Below, in pieces: positions 1 to 7,783 of a stretch of DNA of 14,617 bases. The stretch spans positions 1 to 14,617 of the forward strand of contig JASFZI010000091.1 of the NCBI GenBank assembly GCA_045107135.1, written 5' to 3'. Under the pieces are notes generated by a model. It was given only the letters and a program-made list of their open reading frames with translations, made no database searches and was not told the origin of the DNA. The number at the start of each line of letters is the position of its first letter. Within the stretch, counting starts at the first letter, position 1. The position numbers and the translations under genes are program-made. The DNA is from UBA6164 sp045107135 (GTDB lineage Bacteria; Patescibacteriota; Gracilibacteria; BD1-5; UBA6164).

Positions 1-296
1 TTATCTAATTTTTCTATATTAGTAAATGTAGATCATCAAAATGTTCATTGTACCCATGCTTCTGATCATGAATATGTTACTGCATAAAAATCAGTAGATT
101 CTGGATATTTTGAAGCATTTTGCTGAAATAATTCTAATGATTTTTCTATTTTTGCCATATCATTTATTCTAACTGAATCCCTTGTAGCTTTACTATATGA
201 TTGAATTGATATAACTGATATCGTTCACAAAATAGCTAATATTATTGTTGTTATAATTAATTCAATAAGAGTAAAGGCCTGTTTTTTATTATACAT
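1..296 (-). CDS. Type IV prepilin-like protein, N-terminal part (runs off window)
   Basis: Read with UGA=Gly, the minus strand opens with MYNKKQAFTLIELI, a class III prepilin leader. It has a short basic leader, cleavage expected between Ala7 and Phe8, and Glu12 as the conserved mature Glu5, followed by a hydrophobic helix to about residue 32. The -1 residue is Ala rather than the usual Gly. The following segment (RDSVRINDMAKIEKSLELFQ, then KYPES) is the alpha-helical spine and variable region typical of CPR pseudopilins. About 98 residues are present and the C-terminus lies beyond position 1. The gene sits just past the pilC terminator on the same strand, so it is probably transcribed separately. 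It is clearly paralogous to the protein at 12965-14617 (shared RDSVRI and SLELF). Whether it is a pilus subunit or a larger pilin-anchored surface protein cannot be told from this part. Confidence 0.85.
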
Positions 297-340
297 TTGA
301 TTTTATTATTAATAATATAATACTTAAAAGTATAATAAAA

Positions 341-378
341 AACCCAATAAATTAAAAAAATTTTTAATTTATTGGGTT
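341..378 (-). terminator. Rho-independent terminator after pilC
   Basis: The inverted repeat AACCCAATAAATTAAAAA / TTTTAATTTATTGGGTT forms a long stem with a short A/T loop. On the minus strand it is followed by TTTTTT (334-340). It lies 33 bases past the pilC stop and before the prepilin start at 296, so it closes the pilN-pilO-pilC operon. Confidence 0.8.
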
Positions 379-410
379 GATTAATTATGGTTTTATTTTA
401 TAATAATTTA

Positions 411-1532
411 TTATCAAATAGTCTGAGTTATTTTTAATATTGCTCATAATATTGCATAAGCAAACCATAATACAAAGATTGAAGCTAATAAAATAGCAAT
501 AGGTTCTATCCATTTAGTTAAATTATCTAATGAATAATCAACTTCTTTCGTATATTGGTCATTTAATTTTTTTGAAATCATTTCTAAACTTGCTGTTTTT
601 TCTCATACAGATAACATTTGTAAATAATCTGCTGGAAAATATATTTTTTCTGGATCAACTGCTTCCATAGCCTTTACTATTTGTTCACCAGAAGAAACTC
701 TTACAATAATTTCATCAAATAATGATTCATAAATAGAATTATTAGTAGCTTTTCAAATAAGTGATAAAGTTTTCATTAAATTTACACCAGATCAAATCAG
801 GCTTCCTAAAGTTGAAGCTATGTTAGAAAGAATATAATTTCTATAAACTTTTCATATCAAAGGTAATCAAAATAAAAATTCTTCAATAGCTTTTTTCCCA
901 GATTGTGTATTTATATATCATATAATAAATACAAATAATGAAACTATAGCTAAAAACAATAATCACATATTTGTAATTATAAAATCAGAAGTCATTATAA
1001 GTAATCTAGTAGCTATTGGTAATTCTACACCAGAATTATCAAATAAAGGTTTAATCTGAGGTATAACAAAAGTCAAAACTATAACTAATGCTAATATTAA
1101 AAATAAAAATATAATAATAGGATATGTTAATGATCCTTTAATTTTACTTCTTAAATTATGTACCTTTTTTAGATCATCACTAAGTTTCATTAAAGAGATA
1201 CTTAACATTCCTGTTGATTCTCATGCTTCTATAATAGAAATTTCTGAATTAGCAAAAACATCTGGCATTTTTTTCATTGATTTTGAAAAAGAATCTCCTG
1301 AAGAAATAAAAGTGATTAATTCTTTAATTTTTTCTTTAAAATAAGCACTAGTAATCTTTGATTCAACTGATTCTAATGTCTCTACAATAGATACTCATCA
1401 GTCTAACATAACTGATAAATATTCATAAAAATTGTATTTATCAACAAGAGATACATTTTTGAAAAAATAAATTTGTTTATTTTTTCATTTATTTGTATCA
1501 TCAAGTGTCATTGAAATATTTGTATTTTCCAT
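411..1532 (-). CDS. pilC: Type IV pilus inner-membrane platform protein PilC (GspF family)
   Basis: This 373-residue protein has two T2SSF repeats. The first (about residues 32-155) contains the family motif EAGESTG (102-108); the second (about 233-355) contains SVGEKTASL. Membrane segments lie near 137-158, 184-206 and 342-365, the normal PilC topology. PilC is the polytopic platform on which the assembly ATPases act to extrude or retract the pilus. The protein is slightly shorter than typical PilC (about 400) because the N-terminus is brief. Many in-frame TGA codons must be Gly, for example in LDGG (44-46), EAGES and SVGEK. The ATG at 1532 is the only good start and lies 14 bases after the pilO stop; no Shine-Dalgarno is visible. 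No pilB or pilT gene lies in the window. The final stop is TAA. Confidence 0.93.
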
Positions 1533-1546
1533 ATTGTGTGTGAATT

Positions 1547-2086
1547 TTATTTATGTAATACTTTTAAAGGTACTGATACGTTATAACTTCATTCCGTATT
1601 AGAGTAAGGAAAAGAAAATGAACTTATAAAAAAATTATATTTAGATTCTGGTCAAGTTAAAAAATCTAATATCTGTTTTAATCTTGTTTCATTAGGTATT
1701 CTTAAATTTAAAGTAATATTTGATTGTTTAAATCATATTTCTGTATCTTCTGGTTCAGAAATTGATATACTTTTTACAATGACAACTCAATCCCTATCGT
1801 TTATTTTCTCAATATAAGAATAAATATAATCTATTAATTCATCTTCTTTAATTTCTACCATATATTTATCAATATTCTCAGATGATTTAGCTAATTCATC
1901 TTTTTTAGCATTTAATTCTAATAGTTCTTCCCTTTTTTCATCCAAAGAAAAACTAAGCGTTTCTTTAGAATCTAATTTTTCTTGTAAAACATCAAATTTA
2001 CCTTTAGTAATAAGAACTAATATGAATAATGTTATTAATATTATTAGGTACGAAACAAATTTATTATTTTTTTTATAAATTGACAT
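1547..2086 (-). CDS. pilO: PilO-like type IV pilus assembly protein
   Basis: The 179-residue protein has a short basic N-terminus, one membrane helix (about residues 11-28) and a charged coiled coil (about 32-80, rich in Glu, Lys and Leu). A periplasmic alpha/beta domain follows with alternating hydrophobic strands (VVIVKSISISEP, then LNLRIPNE and YNVSVPLKVL). This is the architecture of PilO/GspM-type alignment-complex proteins. PilO pairs with PilN to link the cytoplasmic PilM and platform to the outer parts of the machine. The gene lies between pilN and pilC, 23 bases after pilN and 14 before pilC, consistent with one transcript. Under the standard code it would stop after NDRD at an in-frame TGA; with UGA=Gly it continues 80 residues to TAA. 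Sequence similarity to characterised PilO is low, so the call rests on topology and gene order. Confidence 0.75.
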
Positions 2087-2109
2087 ATTTTTTTAATTAT
2101 TTATCTAAA

Positions 2110-2628
2110 TTATTTAATTTTAAAATTTACTCTAAATTTCATATCATCCATTCATTCAATTGAATTAATAAATTGTAATTCAAATAATGCCTTAGGGTCA
2201 ATTCTATAATTGTTTATAAAATCTCTCGTTTTTTGAAAAGCAATTCATTCCTTATCAGAAATAAGCTTAACATTTGAACTTATTTCTCACTTTACTAAAT
2301 CAAAACCACTAAATTCTAGCTTATATTTTGAAGCTATAACATTCATATGATTAATATATTTAGTTACATTATTCATTAATTTATATGAATTAATAGTTTC
2401 TTTATTCAACTCTAATAGAGTATAAATTTGTAATTGTTTATCTTGTTGTTCTTCTGCAATACTTGATTCTATTGAATTAATATCACTTTTTAAATCATCT
2501 ATTTGATCTCAAATATGATTATTATAGAAATGTAGAGTTAAAGTAATTATTACTATAGTAACTAAAAACAAAATACTTGCTGCATAATTAGATACAGATT
2601 TTTTAATTGGAAGATTAATTTCACCCAT
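2110..2628 (-). CDS. pilN: PilN-like type IV pilus assembly protein
   Basis: The 172-residue protein starts with MGEINLPIKK, resembling the short conserved PilN amino end (INLLP-type) that docks into PilM. One membrane helix (about residues 13-33), a coiled coil (about 38-75) and a periplasmic ferredoxin-like domain that ends FRVNFKIK follow. It is the first gene of the pilN-pilO-pilC set. PilM, normally encoded just upstream, is absent here: upstream lies an unrelated gene with its own terminator. A TATAAT hexamer on the minus strand at 2664-2659 lies 30 bases before the ATG and could start the operon. No Shine-Dalgarno is visible. The in-frame TGA codons at HIGDQ, VKGEI, KEGI and IEGMD are read as Gly. 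The assignment is by topology and order rather than by strong motifs. Confidence 0.75.
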
Positions 2629-2658
2629 AATTTTTTTATTTAAAAAATATATAAAAAT

Positions 2659-2664
2659 ATTATA
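2659..2664 (-). promoter_or_regulatory. Putative -10 box for pilN-pilO-pilC
   Basis: A perfect TATAAT on the minus strand lies 30 bases before the pilN ATG and after the terminator of the upstream gene. No convincing -35 element is seen, and in DNA this AT-rich a chance match is possible. Its position in the only gap able to hold the operon promoter supports it. Confidence 0.4.
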
Positions 2665-2685
2665 TCATAATAAAAAAAATTAAAC

Positions 2686-2723
2686 AAAAAAACAAGATTG
2701 ACTTTTATATAAAAATCAATCTT
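2686..2723 (-). terminator. Rho-independent terminator of the VirB2/pilin-like gene
   Basis: The stem AAGATTGA (2694-2701) / TCAATCTT (2716-2723) encloses a 14-base A/T loop. On the minus strand it is followed by TTTTTTT (2686-2692). It lies 28 bases after the stop at 2752 and separates this gene from pilN. Confidence 0.75.
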
Positions 2724-2751
2724 ATAATGTTTTTTATTAAATTAATAAAAA

Positions 2752-3216
2752 TTACGGATTTGTTGTATTCTGAATTTGGCCACCTGATCCTGAATTTAAT
2801 GCGGTGAAAACAAATTTTGATATAGGATAAGCTAAAAATATAATAATTAATCAAAAAATAGCATATAATATAATCTGTTTTGTTTTTTTAGCTTTTTCTT
2901 CATCTCAAGCTCATGTAAGAAGAACAACTCAGGCATAAATTATTATTATAACAGATAATAACATCAAAAATCAAAGAATATATGCCACAATACTCTGGAT
3001 AAATTCTGATGCTGATTGTTCTGTTTCAATTAGACCTATTTTTTCAAGAGGTTTAAGTCAAGCTCCTAATCAACAGTCTCAACTATTATTACAATAAGGG
3101 ACATCACTTGATCAACCAGGAGATAAAAATACACTCCAAGCTGAAACATCAGAAATATTAGAAAAAAATGTAAGTGAAATTAGTAGAGTAGCAACAATTG
3201 ATAATAAATATTTCAT
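2752..3216 (-). CDS. Small secreted two-helix membrane protein, VirB2/TrbC or CPR pilin-like
   Basis: The 154-residue protein has a clear signal peptide (about residues 1-26, cleavage after VSA). A Cys- and Gly-containing stretch (CNNSGDCG) follows, then two membrane helices (about 75-95 and 112-132) separated by the charged loop GAGDEEKAKKTKQ. This hairpin with a basic loop is the shape of VirB2/TrbC pilins, and similar small proteins are widespread in CPR genomes next to pilus or secretion genes. The C-terminus is a Gly/Ser/Asn-rich tail. Its promoter-like sequence lies just upstream (3250-3277) and it has its own terminator, so it is a single-gene unit beside the type IV pilus operon. No conjugation or type IV secretion ATPase is seen here, so a role as pilus subunit or pore is only an inference. 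In-frame TGA codons are frequent and fit Gly. Confidence 0.75.
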
Positions 3217-3249
3217 ATAGAAGCTATTAAATAATAATAAACTAAAAGA

Positions 3250-3277
3250 ATTATAGAAAATATTTTCATAAAATCAA
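3250..3277 (-). promoter_or_regulatory. Putative sigma70-type promoter of the VirB2/pilin-like gene
   Basis: On the minus strand TTGATT (3277-3272) and TATAAT (3255-3250) are separated by 16 bases, with the start codon 33 bases further on. The match to consensus is good (4 of 6 and 6 of 6), and it lies in the divergent gap of 110 bases between the two genes. Confidence 0.5.
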
Positions 3278-3314
3278 AAAAATAAATAAACTAATTCTAT
3301 AACCTTTATATATT

Positions 3315-3320
3315 TATAAT
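3315..3320 (+). promoter_or_regulatory. Putative -10 box, possibly giving a leaderless mRNA
   Basis: TATAAT ends 6 bases before the ATG at 3327, so transcription would begin at about the start codon. No clear -35 element is visible. It could be a chance match in AT-rich DNA, but the neighbouring genes also lack a Shine-Dalgarno sequence, so a leaderless start is conceivable. Confidence 0.25.
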
Positions 3321-3326
3321 TAACTT

Positions 3327-4346
3327 ATGAGTCTTAAAAATATTATAACATACTTGATTCTCCTAATATTTGCTTTAGGAATGTTTTACTTGAGCTGAAT
3401 TTCTGGAGTATTAGAATTTATATTATCACTATGTGTGTATACTCTTTTTTTCTACTTTTTACACTTTATCTGGATTAAAATTAGAAAAAAACAATTAATG
3501 TATCTTCCTGATTTCATGAATTATTTTTTGAATAGAGTAAGCATTTTTTTGCTGTTTATTACAATATTATTTACAGGGATAACATATCTCTTAAATGAGA
3601 TATATCCAGCTCCAATGCCAGAATACACAATCACTAATTGAACAAAAACTGTAAAATTCCAAGCAATGAGTCATATATGAACAAAAAAATTTTATGATAA
3701 TATAATTAATAATATAACAGAGCATAAAAATAATTGATGAGTATATTTTTATGAATGAGTTAAACCTGGAACAGAAGAAAACTTAGAAAAATTTAATCAA
3801 GCTATATGAATTAAATTTGATGAGGAATTATATAAAAACTTTTCAAAATTATATTGAGTTGTTAATCAAGATAATAGAGCTTTCGAATGATTAGTTAACG
3901 ATTTAGATTTTAATATAGATCTAAATATGGATGAAATAATTGCCTTGTATGAAGAAAAAATTAATAACAAAGAAGATCCTACCGACGTTTATAAAAATAA
4001 ACTACCTCTTGATGCAAATAAAATAATATTAGAAACTCTTGCTTCATTAAATGATAAACAATTACGTATTTTAGTATATATAAACCAAGCTATATTAAAT
4101 TTCATAATTTGAAATGATACTACTCAAGATTTTTTAACTAATAATTTTGCAAATACTGATTTATTTGATGTAATATTAGATGAAAGAAATATTGTATTAT
4201 CTGATGCTATTATATCATCAGAATATAATAATATATATATCACTTATTGATTATTACATTTTGATTGAGTTTTAGAAATCTTAAAACAAGCTGATTCAAA
4301 ATGGCAAGTCATCTCTACAACAAATTTATATCCAATAAAAAACTAA
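3327..4346 (+). CDS. TraB/GumN (PrgY/TIKI)-like protein with three N-terminal membrane helices
   Basis: The 339-residue protein begins with three hydrophobic helices (about residues 5-22, 28-50 and 70-90), followed by a soluble domain. That domain carries the hallmarks I associate with the TraB/PrgY/GumN/TIKI family: an early SHIGTKKFY (115-123) in a GxxH-like region, GGVYFYEGVKPG (137-148) with a conserved-type Glu, ERN (286-288), and the late YGLLHFDGVLE (307-317) matching the family's G-x-x-H-x-x-G signature. TIKI members are metal-dependent proteases; TraB/PrgY inhibit peptide pheromone, and most bacterial members are uncharacterised. In-frame TGA codons supply Gly at key positions, including HIGT, YEGV and LLHFDGV. 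The gene is divergent from the VirB2-like gene and convergent with the DUF3137 gene. The family call is from motif spacing only; function in this cell is unknown. Confidence 0.6.
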
Positions 4347-4366
4347 GCTTTTCTAAGAGCTTAGTT
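4341..4366. terminator. Bidirectional terminator hairpin shared by two convergent genes
   Basis: The stem AACTAAGCT (4341-4349) / AGCTTAGTT (4358-4366) is a perfect 9-bp inverted repeat. On the plus strand it is followed by a weak ATTTAATT tract, and on the minus strand by TTTTTTATTGG. The stop codons of both convergent genes (4344-4346 plus, 4365-4367 minus) lie in or on the edge of the stem, so the hairpin doubles as the ends of both reading frames. Confidence 0.75.
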
Positions 4367-5663
4367 ATTTAATTAATTGTTTTGACATCATTCATTTGTC
4401 ATAGTAAAACAGTTTTAGATCTTTTGATAAAGCTGTAATATTTTTAATTTCTAAATAAAATTCGACATAATCTTCTAGATTTTTAAAAACATTTTTCCAC
4501 TTGGAGAATTCCATATAATTATTGGACTTTAACATTCTTCAATTTGATAAACTATTTGTTCTTAAAAGATTATATTTTAAATAAAAATAATTATTATGGA
4601 AATACATTTCATATATTCTTTTATGATTTATCTTGTTTACAAAATCAACAAGTCTATACATGAAAGATGGTGTTAATAATCTTCTTGCCTCAATCCCATC
4701 ATCACTAAACACATCAAACTCTTTTTCAAAATCTATGTTCTCTAACTTTATTCTTTTCTTTCCTCTTATAAAAGTATAAATAAACCAAATCACAAAAAAC
4801 ATTCAAATTAAAAAAATTATTGTTACACTTAAATTATTAAATGCTAAATCTAAAAATTCATCAATATATCCATCAGAATTCTCCCCTCATGAAATTATAT
4901 ATAAGAATGTAAAAATTATTGAAGCTTGTATTCATAAAACTTTAAAAAATTTCTTAATATAATTATCACTTATATCTTCTAATAGTTTGATTGATTTTTT
5001 TAAGTTAAACCTAGGATTTTTAAAATCAACTTTCATCATGTAACAATGATTGGTAACAACATAATATGTATTTGTCCCATTTTTTGTTCTTCTCGTTCTT
5101 TTCTCTGAAGTTTTAATTTCTGCACCAGTTATTTCTATACTTTTTTGTTTTTCTCCATCTATATCTACACTTTTATCTCATATGACATATTTAATACTAT
5201 CTTCTTTAAAATCAATTCTAGTATATTTTTTTAACATTCATATAGATCTCAAATTACTTAAAGATTCCTTAAAATAAGCTCAACCCTGAGAATATTTAAT
5301 ACCTGCTCACATAGTCTTAATAAAATCAGGAATAATATTTTTTTTAACAGTCTTTTTATTTTTAGAAAATATAATAAGAATAATCAAGACAAAAGCAGTA
5401 ACAGAAGAAGCTGAAACAAAAGAAATTAATAATTTTGCTGTCCAATTATGTATAGGGTTATTCAATAAATAAAATAATACTCCTACAAAAACTATAAAAA
5501 ATGCAGATAATAATATTTTATATTGTTTATTTCTTCATTTTTCTATTTCAATTAATATTTCTAAAATATCCTTTCTATTAAAAAATTTATTTAAAAAAGA
5601 AACATCCTTTGTTTTAAGCAAAGGATATTTTTTAATCATTGATGTAAAATCAAAATTATGCAT
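4365..5663 (-). CDS. DUF3137 membrane protein, partner of LemA
   Basis: The 432-residue protein has membrane helices near residues 49-67, 77-100, 236-253 and 276-297. The C-terminal domain carries the DUF3137 signature FDVFSDDGIEARRLLTP (about 317-333), followed by FMYRLVDFVNK. DUF3137 proteins are commonly encoded directly beside lemA, exactly as here, with only 8 bases between the lemA stop and this start. The function of the family is unknown; a membrane-stress or signalling role with LemA is an inference from this pairing. The long middle segment between the second and third helices is cytoplasmic-looking, with a run of basic residues (SEKRTRRTKNGT). Two separate short fragments would be called under the standard code; with UGA=Gly the reading frame is continuous to the TAA in the shared hairpin. 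Confidence 0.82.
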
Positions 5664-5671
5664 AAGCTCTA

Positions 5672-6244
5672 TTATTTATTAAATAGTTTTTTTGCATCAA
5701 GTGATTTTCTTGATTCTTCAGAAGCTTCAAACATATCATATGTTTTTAAAGTCATCATTCATGCAACTATACTTGAAGGAAACATTTGTCTAATATCTCT
5801 TAATGCTTTAACTGAAGCATTATATGATCTTCTAGCGGCTTGCATTTTATCCTCTATCTCAGTCCATTCATTTTGAAGATTAATAAAATTTTCATTTGCT
5901 TTTAAATCTGGATAATTCTCAGCTAATGCAAAAATAGATTTTAAAGTCCCTGATAACATATTTTCATTTTCAAGTTTTTCCTTAGTCATTTCTTGACCTG
6001 ACATAGCACCAGATCTAAGTTTAGTTACTCATTCTAAAAGATTTTTTTCATGACTAGCATATTGTTTTACAACCTCTACCAAATTTGGAATCAAGTCATA
6101 TCTGTTTTGAAAAACAGTATCAATAGCAGAAACATTTTCTTCAACATTGTTTCTTGTCCTTATAATACTATTATAAGTAATAATATAAATAACACCGACA
6201 ACTAAAACAATTATTCATAAAATCATAATTAAAGAAATATCCAT
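5672..6244 (-). CDS. lemA: LemA family protein
   Basis: The 190-residue protein is the usual LemA length. It has an N-terminal membrane helix (about residues 4-25) and then the helical LemA domain. Recognisable blocks are NRYDLIPNLVEVVKQYA (47-63) with the following SHEKNLLE, ENYPDLKANENFINLQNEW (about 109-127), and EIEDKMQAARRSYNASVKALR. LemA was named for its role in presenting a Listeria-derived T-cell epitope, and its biochemical function is not established. Its gene is followed at once by a DUF3137 gene, a recurrent pair in many bacteria. In-frame TGA is read as Gly in MILGII, LLEGV and VAGMM. The gene ends with the tandem stops TAA TAG. No Shine-Dalgarno is visible; a promoter-like sequence lies at 6276-6303. 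Confidence 0.93.
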
Positions 6245-6254
6245 ATTTTTTGTA

Positions 6255-6294
6255 TTAAAAAAGTAAATCATATTAATTATAATACAATTTACTT
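6255..6294 (-). terminator. Rho-independent terminator of metK
   Basis: The stem AAGTAAAT (6261-6268) / ATTTACTT (6287-6294) has an 18-base loop. On the minus strand a U-run (TTTTTTAATAC) follows. It begins 28 bases after the metK stop. The stem overlaps the proposed lemA promoter, so termination and re-initiation may share this short gap. Confidence 0.6.
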
Positions 6295-6303
6295 GGTTTA
6301 CAA
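6276..6303 (-). promoter_or_regulatory. Putative promoter of lemA-DUF3137
   Basis: On the minus strand TTGTAA (6303-6298) and TATAAT (6281-6276) are separated by 16 bases, with the lemA ATG 31 bases downstream of the -10 box. It overlaps the metK terminator stem. AT-rich context makes a chance match possible. Confidence 0.4.
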
Positions 6304-6322
6304 AAAATTATTAAATTAATAC

Positions 6323-7450
6323 TTAATTCAACAACTTTTCAAACACTTCTTTTTTATCAAGTTTTTCCCAACTAACATCATCTCTACCAAAATGTCATCA
6401 TGTTGCTGTTTTTTGATATATTGGTTTCCTTAAATCAAGTGTTTTAATAATTCAAGCTGGTGTTAAATCAAAGTTAGTTTTTATGATTTCTATTATTTTA
6501 TCTTTATCTACTTTTTCAGTTCCAAAAGTTTCAAGAAAAATACTTACTGGTTCAGCTACTCAAATAGCATATGAAATTTGTAATTCACATCTTTCACAAA
6601 CTCACGAAGCAACAATATTTTTTGCAATGTATCTAGTAATATAAGCTCAACTTCTATCTACTTTTGTAGGATCTTTCCCTGAAAAAGCTCATCAACCATG
6701 TCTTCATACTCATCCATATGTATCAACTATTATTTTTCTTCCAGTTACTCAACAATCTCCTTTTGGTCATCCTATAACAAATCTACCAGTTGGATTTATA
6801 TGTAAAATAGTTTTCTCATCCATCAAATCTCAAATAACAGGTTTTATAACATGTTCTATAATTCAGGCTTGCAATTGTTCCAAACTTACACTTTCTTTAT
6901 GTTGATTTGATACTACAATTGTGTCTACTCTTTTTGGTTTATGATGCTCATATTCTATAGTTACTTGTGTCTTTGCATCTGGCAATAAATAATCTAGCGT
7001 TTTATCTTTCCTTACCTGTTCTAATTTTTTAATTAATTTATGGGCCAAGCTAATAGTTAAAGGTAAATAATCAGATGATTCATTTGTAGCATATCAAAAC
7101 ATTATTCACTGATCTCAAGCTCACCCCGTATCAACTCATCTTGCTATATCGGGCGACTGAGAATTTATAAGAATTTGTACAGATACATCATCAGCACTAA
7201 AACCCGCTTCTAAACTAGAATATCAAATATCTCTAACCGTTTTCCTAGCTATATCCTGAAAATTAACCCACGCATTAGTTGTAATTTCTCAACTCACAAT
7301 AATAGTCCCTGTGGTTACTAAACATTCGCAAGCCACTCTAGAACTAGGATCTTGTTCTAAACAAGCATCTAAAATAGCATCACTTATTTGATCACACATT
7401 TTATCAGGATGTCACTCAGATACTGATTCGGAAGTTATTAAATATTTCAT
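6323..7450 (-). CDS. metK: S-adenosylmethionine synthetase
   Basis: MetK condenses methionine and ATP to S-adenosylmethionine, the cell's main methyl donor. The 375-residue reading frame carries all family signatures. These are SEGHPDKMCDQISDA (11-25; ATP-binding His and Asp), GAGDQG (about 109-114), and the glycine-rich DTYGG with HGGGAFSGKDPTKVDRS (about 242-266; phosphate-binding loop and Lys). The C-terminal GGHFGR motif is also present. The length is close to the usual 380-400. About 22 glycines are encoded by in-frame TGA against about a dozen GGN codons, including invariant ones in GHPDK, GAGDQG and GGGAFSGK, which is the clearest proof of recoding in the window. The gene stands alone between its riboswitch leader and the lemA pair. 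Control is expected to be feedback repression by SAM through the riboswitch at 7537-7640. No Shine-Dalgarno is seen. Confidence 0.97.
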
Positions 7451-7470
7451 AAAAAAAGTAATTAAATATT

Positions 7471-7502
7471 AAAAAAATACTTCCTATATTAAAGAAAGTA
7501 TT
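7471..7502 (-). terminator. Riboswitch expression-platform terminator before metK
   Basis: On the minus strand AATACTTTCT / AGGAAGTATT forms a 10-bp stem (one G-U pair) with a 7-base loop (7476-7502), followed by a run of seven T (to 7471). The metK ATG lies 20 bases beyond. Its place between the SAM aptamer and the start codon implies transcriptional attenuation: SAM bound gives a terminated transcript. I could not define the competing antiterminator by eye. Confidence 0.8.
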
Positions 7503-7536
7503 TTTATTAAATTTTGTCTCAAAAATTTTTATAATT

Positions 7537-7640
7537 ATATCTTTCCTGTTAGTACAGGTAGGAAGTAGCACCTTATCTATAAGACAGGTTGCTGGAGTAA
7601 TTCAAACGGGCCTATTCCCTCTTACTCTCTCTTGATATTT
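7537..7640 (-). ncRNA. SAM-I (S-box) riboswitch aptamer upstream of metK
   Basis: The minus strand contains the S-box consensus in order: ATATCAAGAGAG (about 7638-7627), GAGGGA then GGCCC (about 7621-7606), CAGCAACC (about 7593-7586), AAGGTGCTA and TTCC (about 7573-7559). A CCTGT-ACTA-ACAGG hairpin (P4) follows, and GATAT (7541-7537) closes P1 with ATATC. This order and spacing are diagnostic for the SAM-I class, which binds S-adenosylmethionine. The aptamer is about 100 nt, the normal size. It is followed by an intrinsic terminator and then metK, the enzyme that makes its ligand, so it works as a feedback off-switch. It is the most GC-rich non-coding stretch in the window. Confidence 0.93.
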
Positions 7641-7653
7641 ACCAAGTACCCCT

Positions 7654-7681
7654 AGTATAATGAAAATTTAAAATTTGCAAA
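7654..7681 (-). promoter_or_regulatory. Putative promoter of the riboswitch-metK transcript
   Basis: On the minus strand TTTGCA (7681-7676) and TATACT (7659-7654) are 16 bases apart. Transcription would start near 7647, about 9 bases before the aptamer begins. The match is moderate but the position is exactly where a riboswitch promoter is required. Confidence 0.5.
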
Positions 7682-7703
7682 ATTAGTATCAAAATAAATT
7701 TAC

Positions 7704-7732
7704 TTGACAAATAATAGAAAATCAGTTAAATA
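7704..7732 (+). promoter_or_regulatory. Putative promoter of the alien lipoprotein cassette
   Basis: A perfect TTGACA (7704-7709) is followed 16-17 bases later by TTAAAT/TAAATA, a poor -10. The consensus-perfect -35 is unlike the weak -35 elements of the native genes. The assignment is tentative because of the weak -10. Confidence 0.35.
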
Positions 7733-7783
7733 ACTATTACTAGTTTATGTAATTAATAGTTTTCAAATAAAAAGGAGAAACAA

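Noticed and set aside
963..1208. Short standalone minus-strand reading frame of 81 residues
   Set aside because: It is an internal piece of pilC between two TGA codons that encode Gly; the real gene spans 411-1532.
5658..5876. Plus-strand reading frame opposite lemA and the DUF3137 start
   Set aside because: It overlaps two well-supported genes on the other strand, has no recognisable motif and is a shadow frame.
7541..7640. tRNA-like or other structured RNA
   Set aside because: The conserved blocks and order are those of a SAM-I aptamer; there is no acceptor stem, T-loop GTTCGA or anticodon arm.
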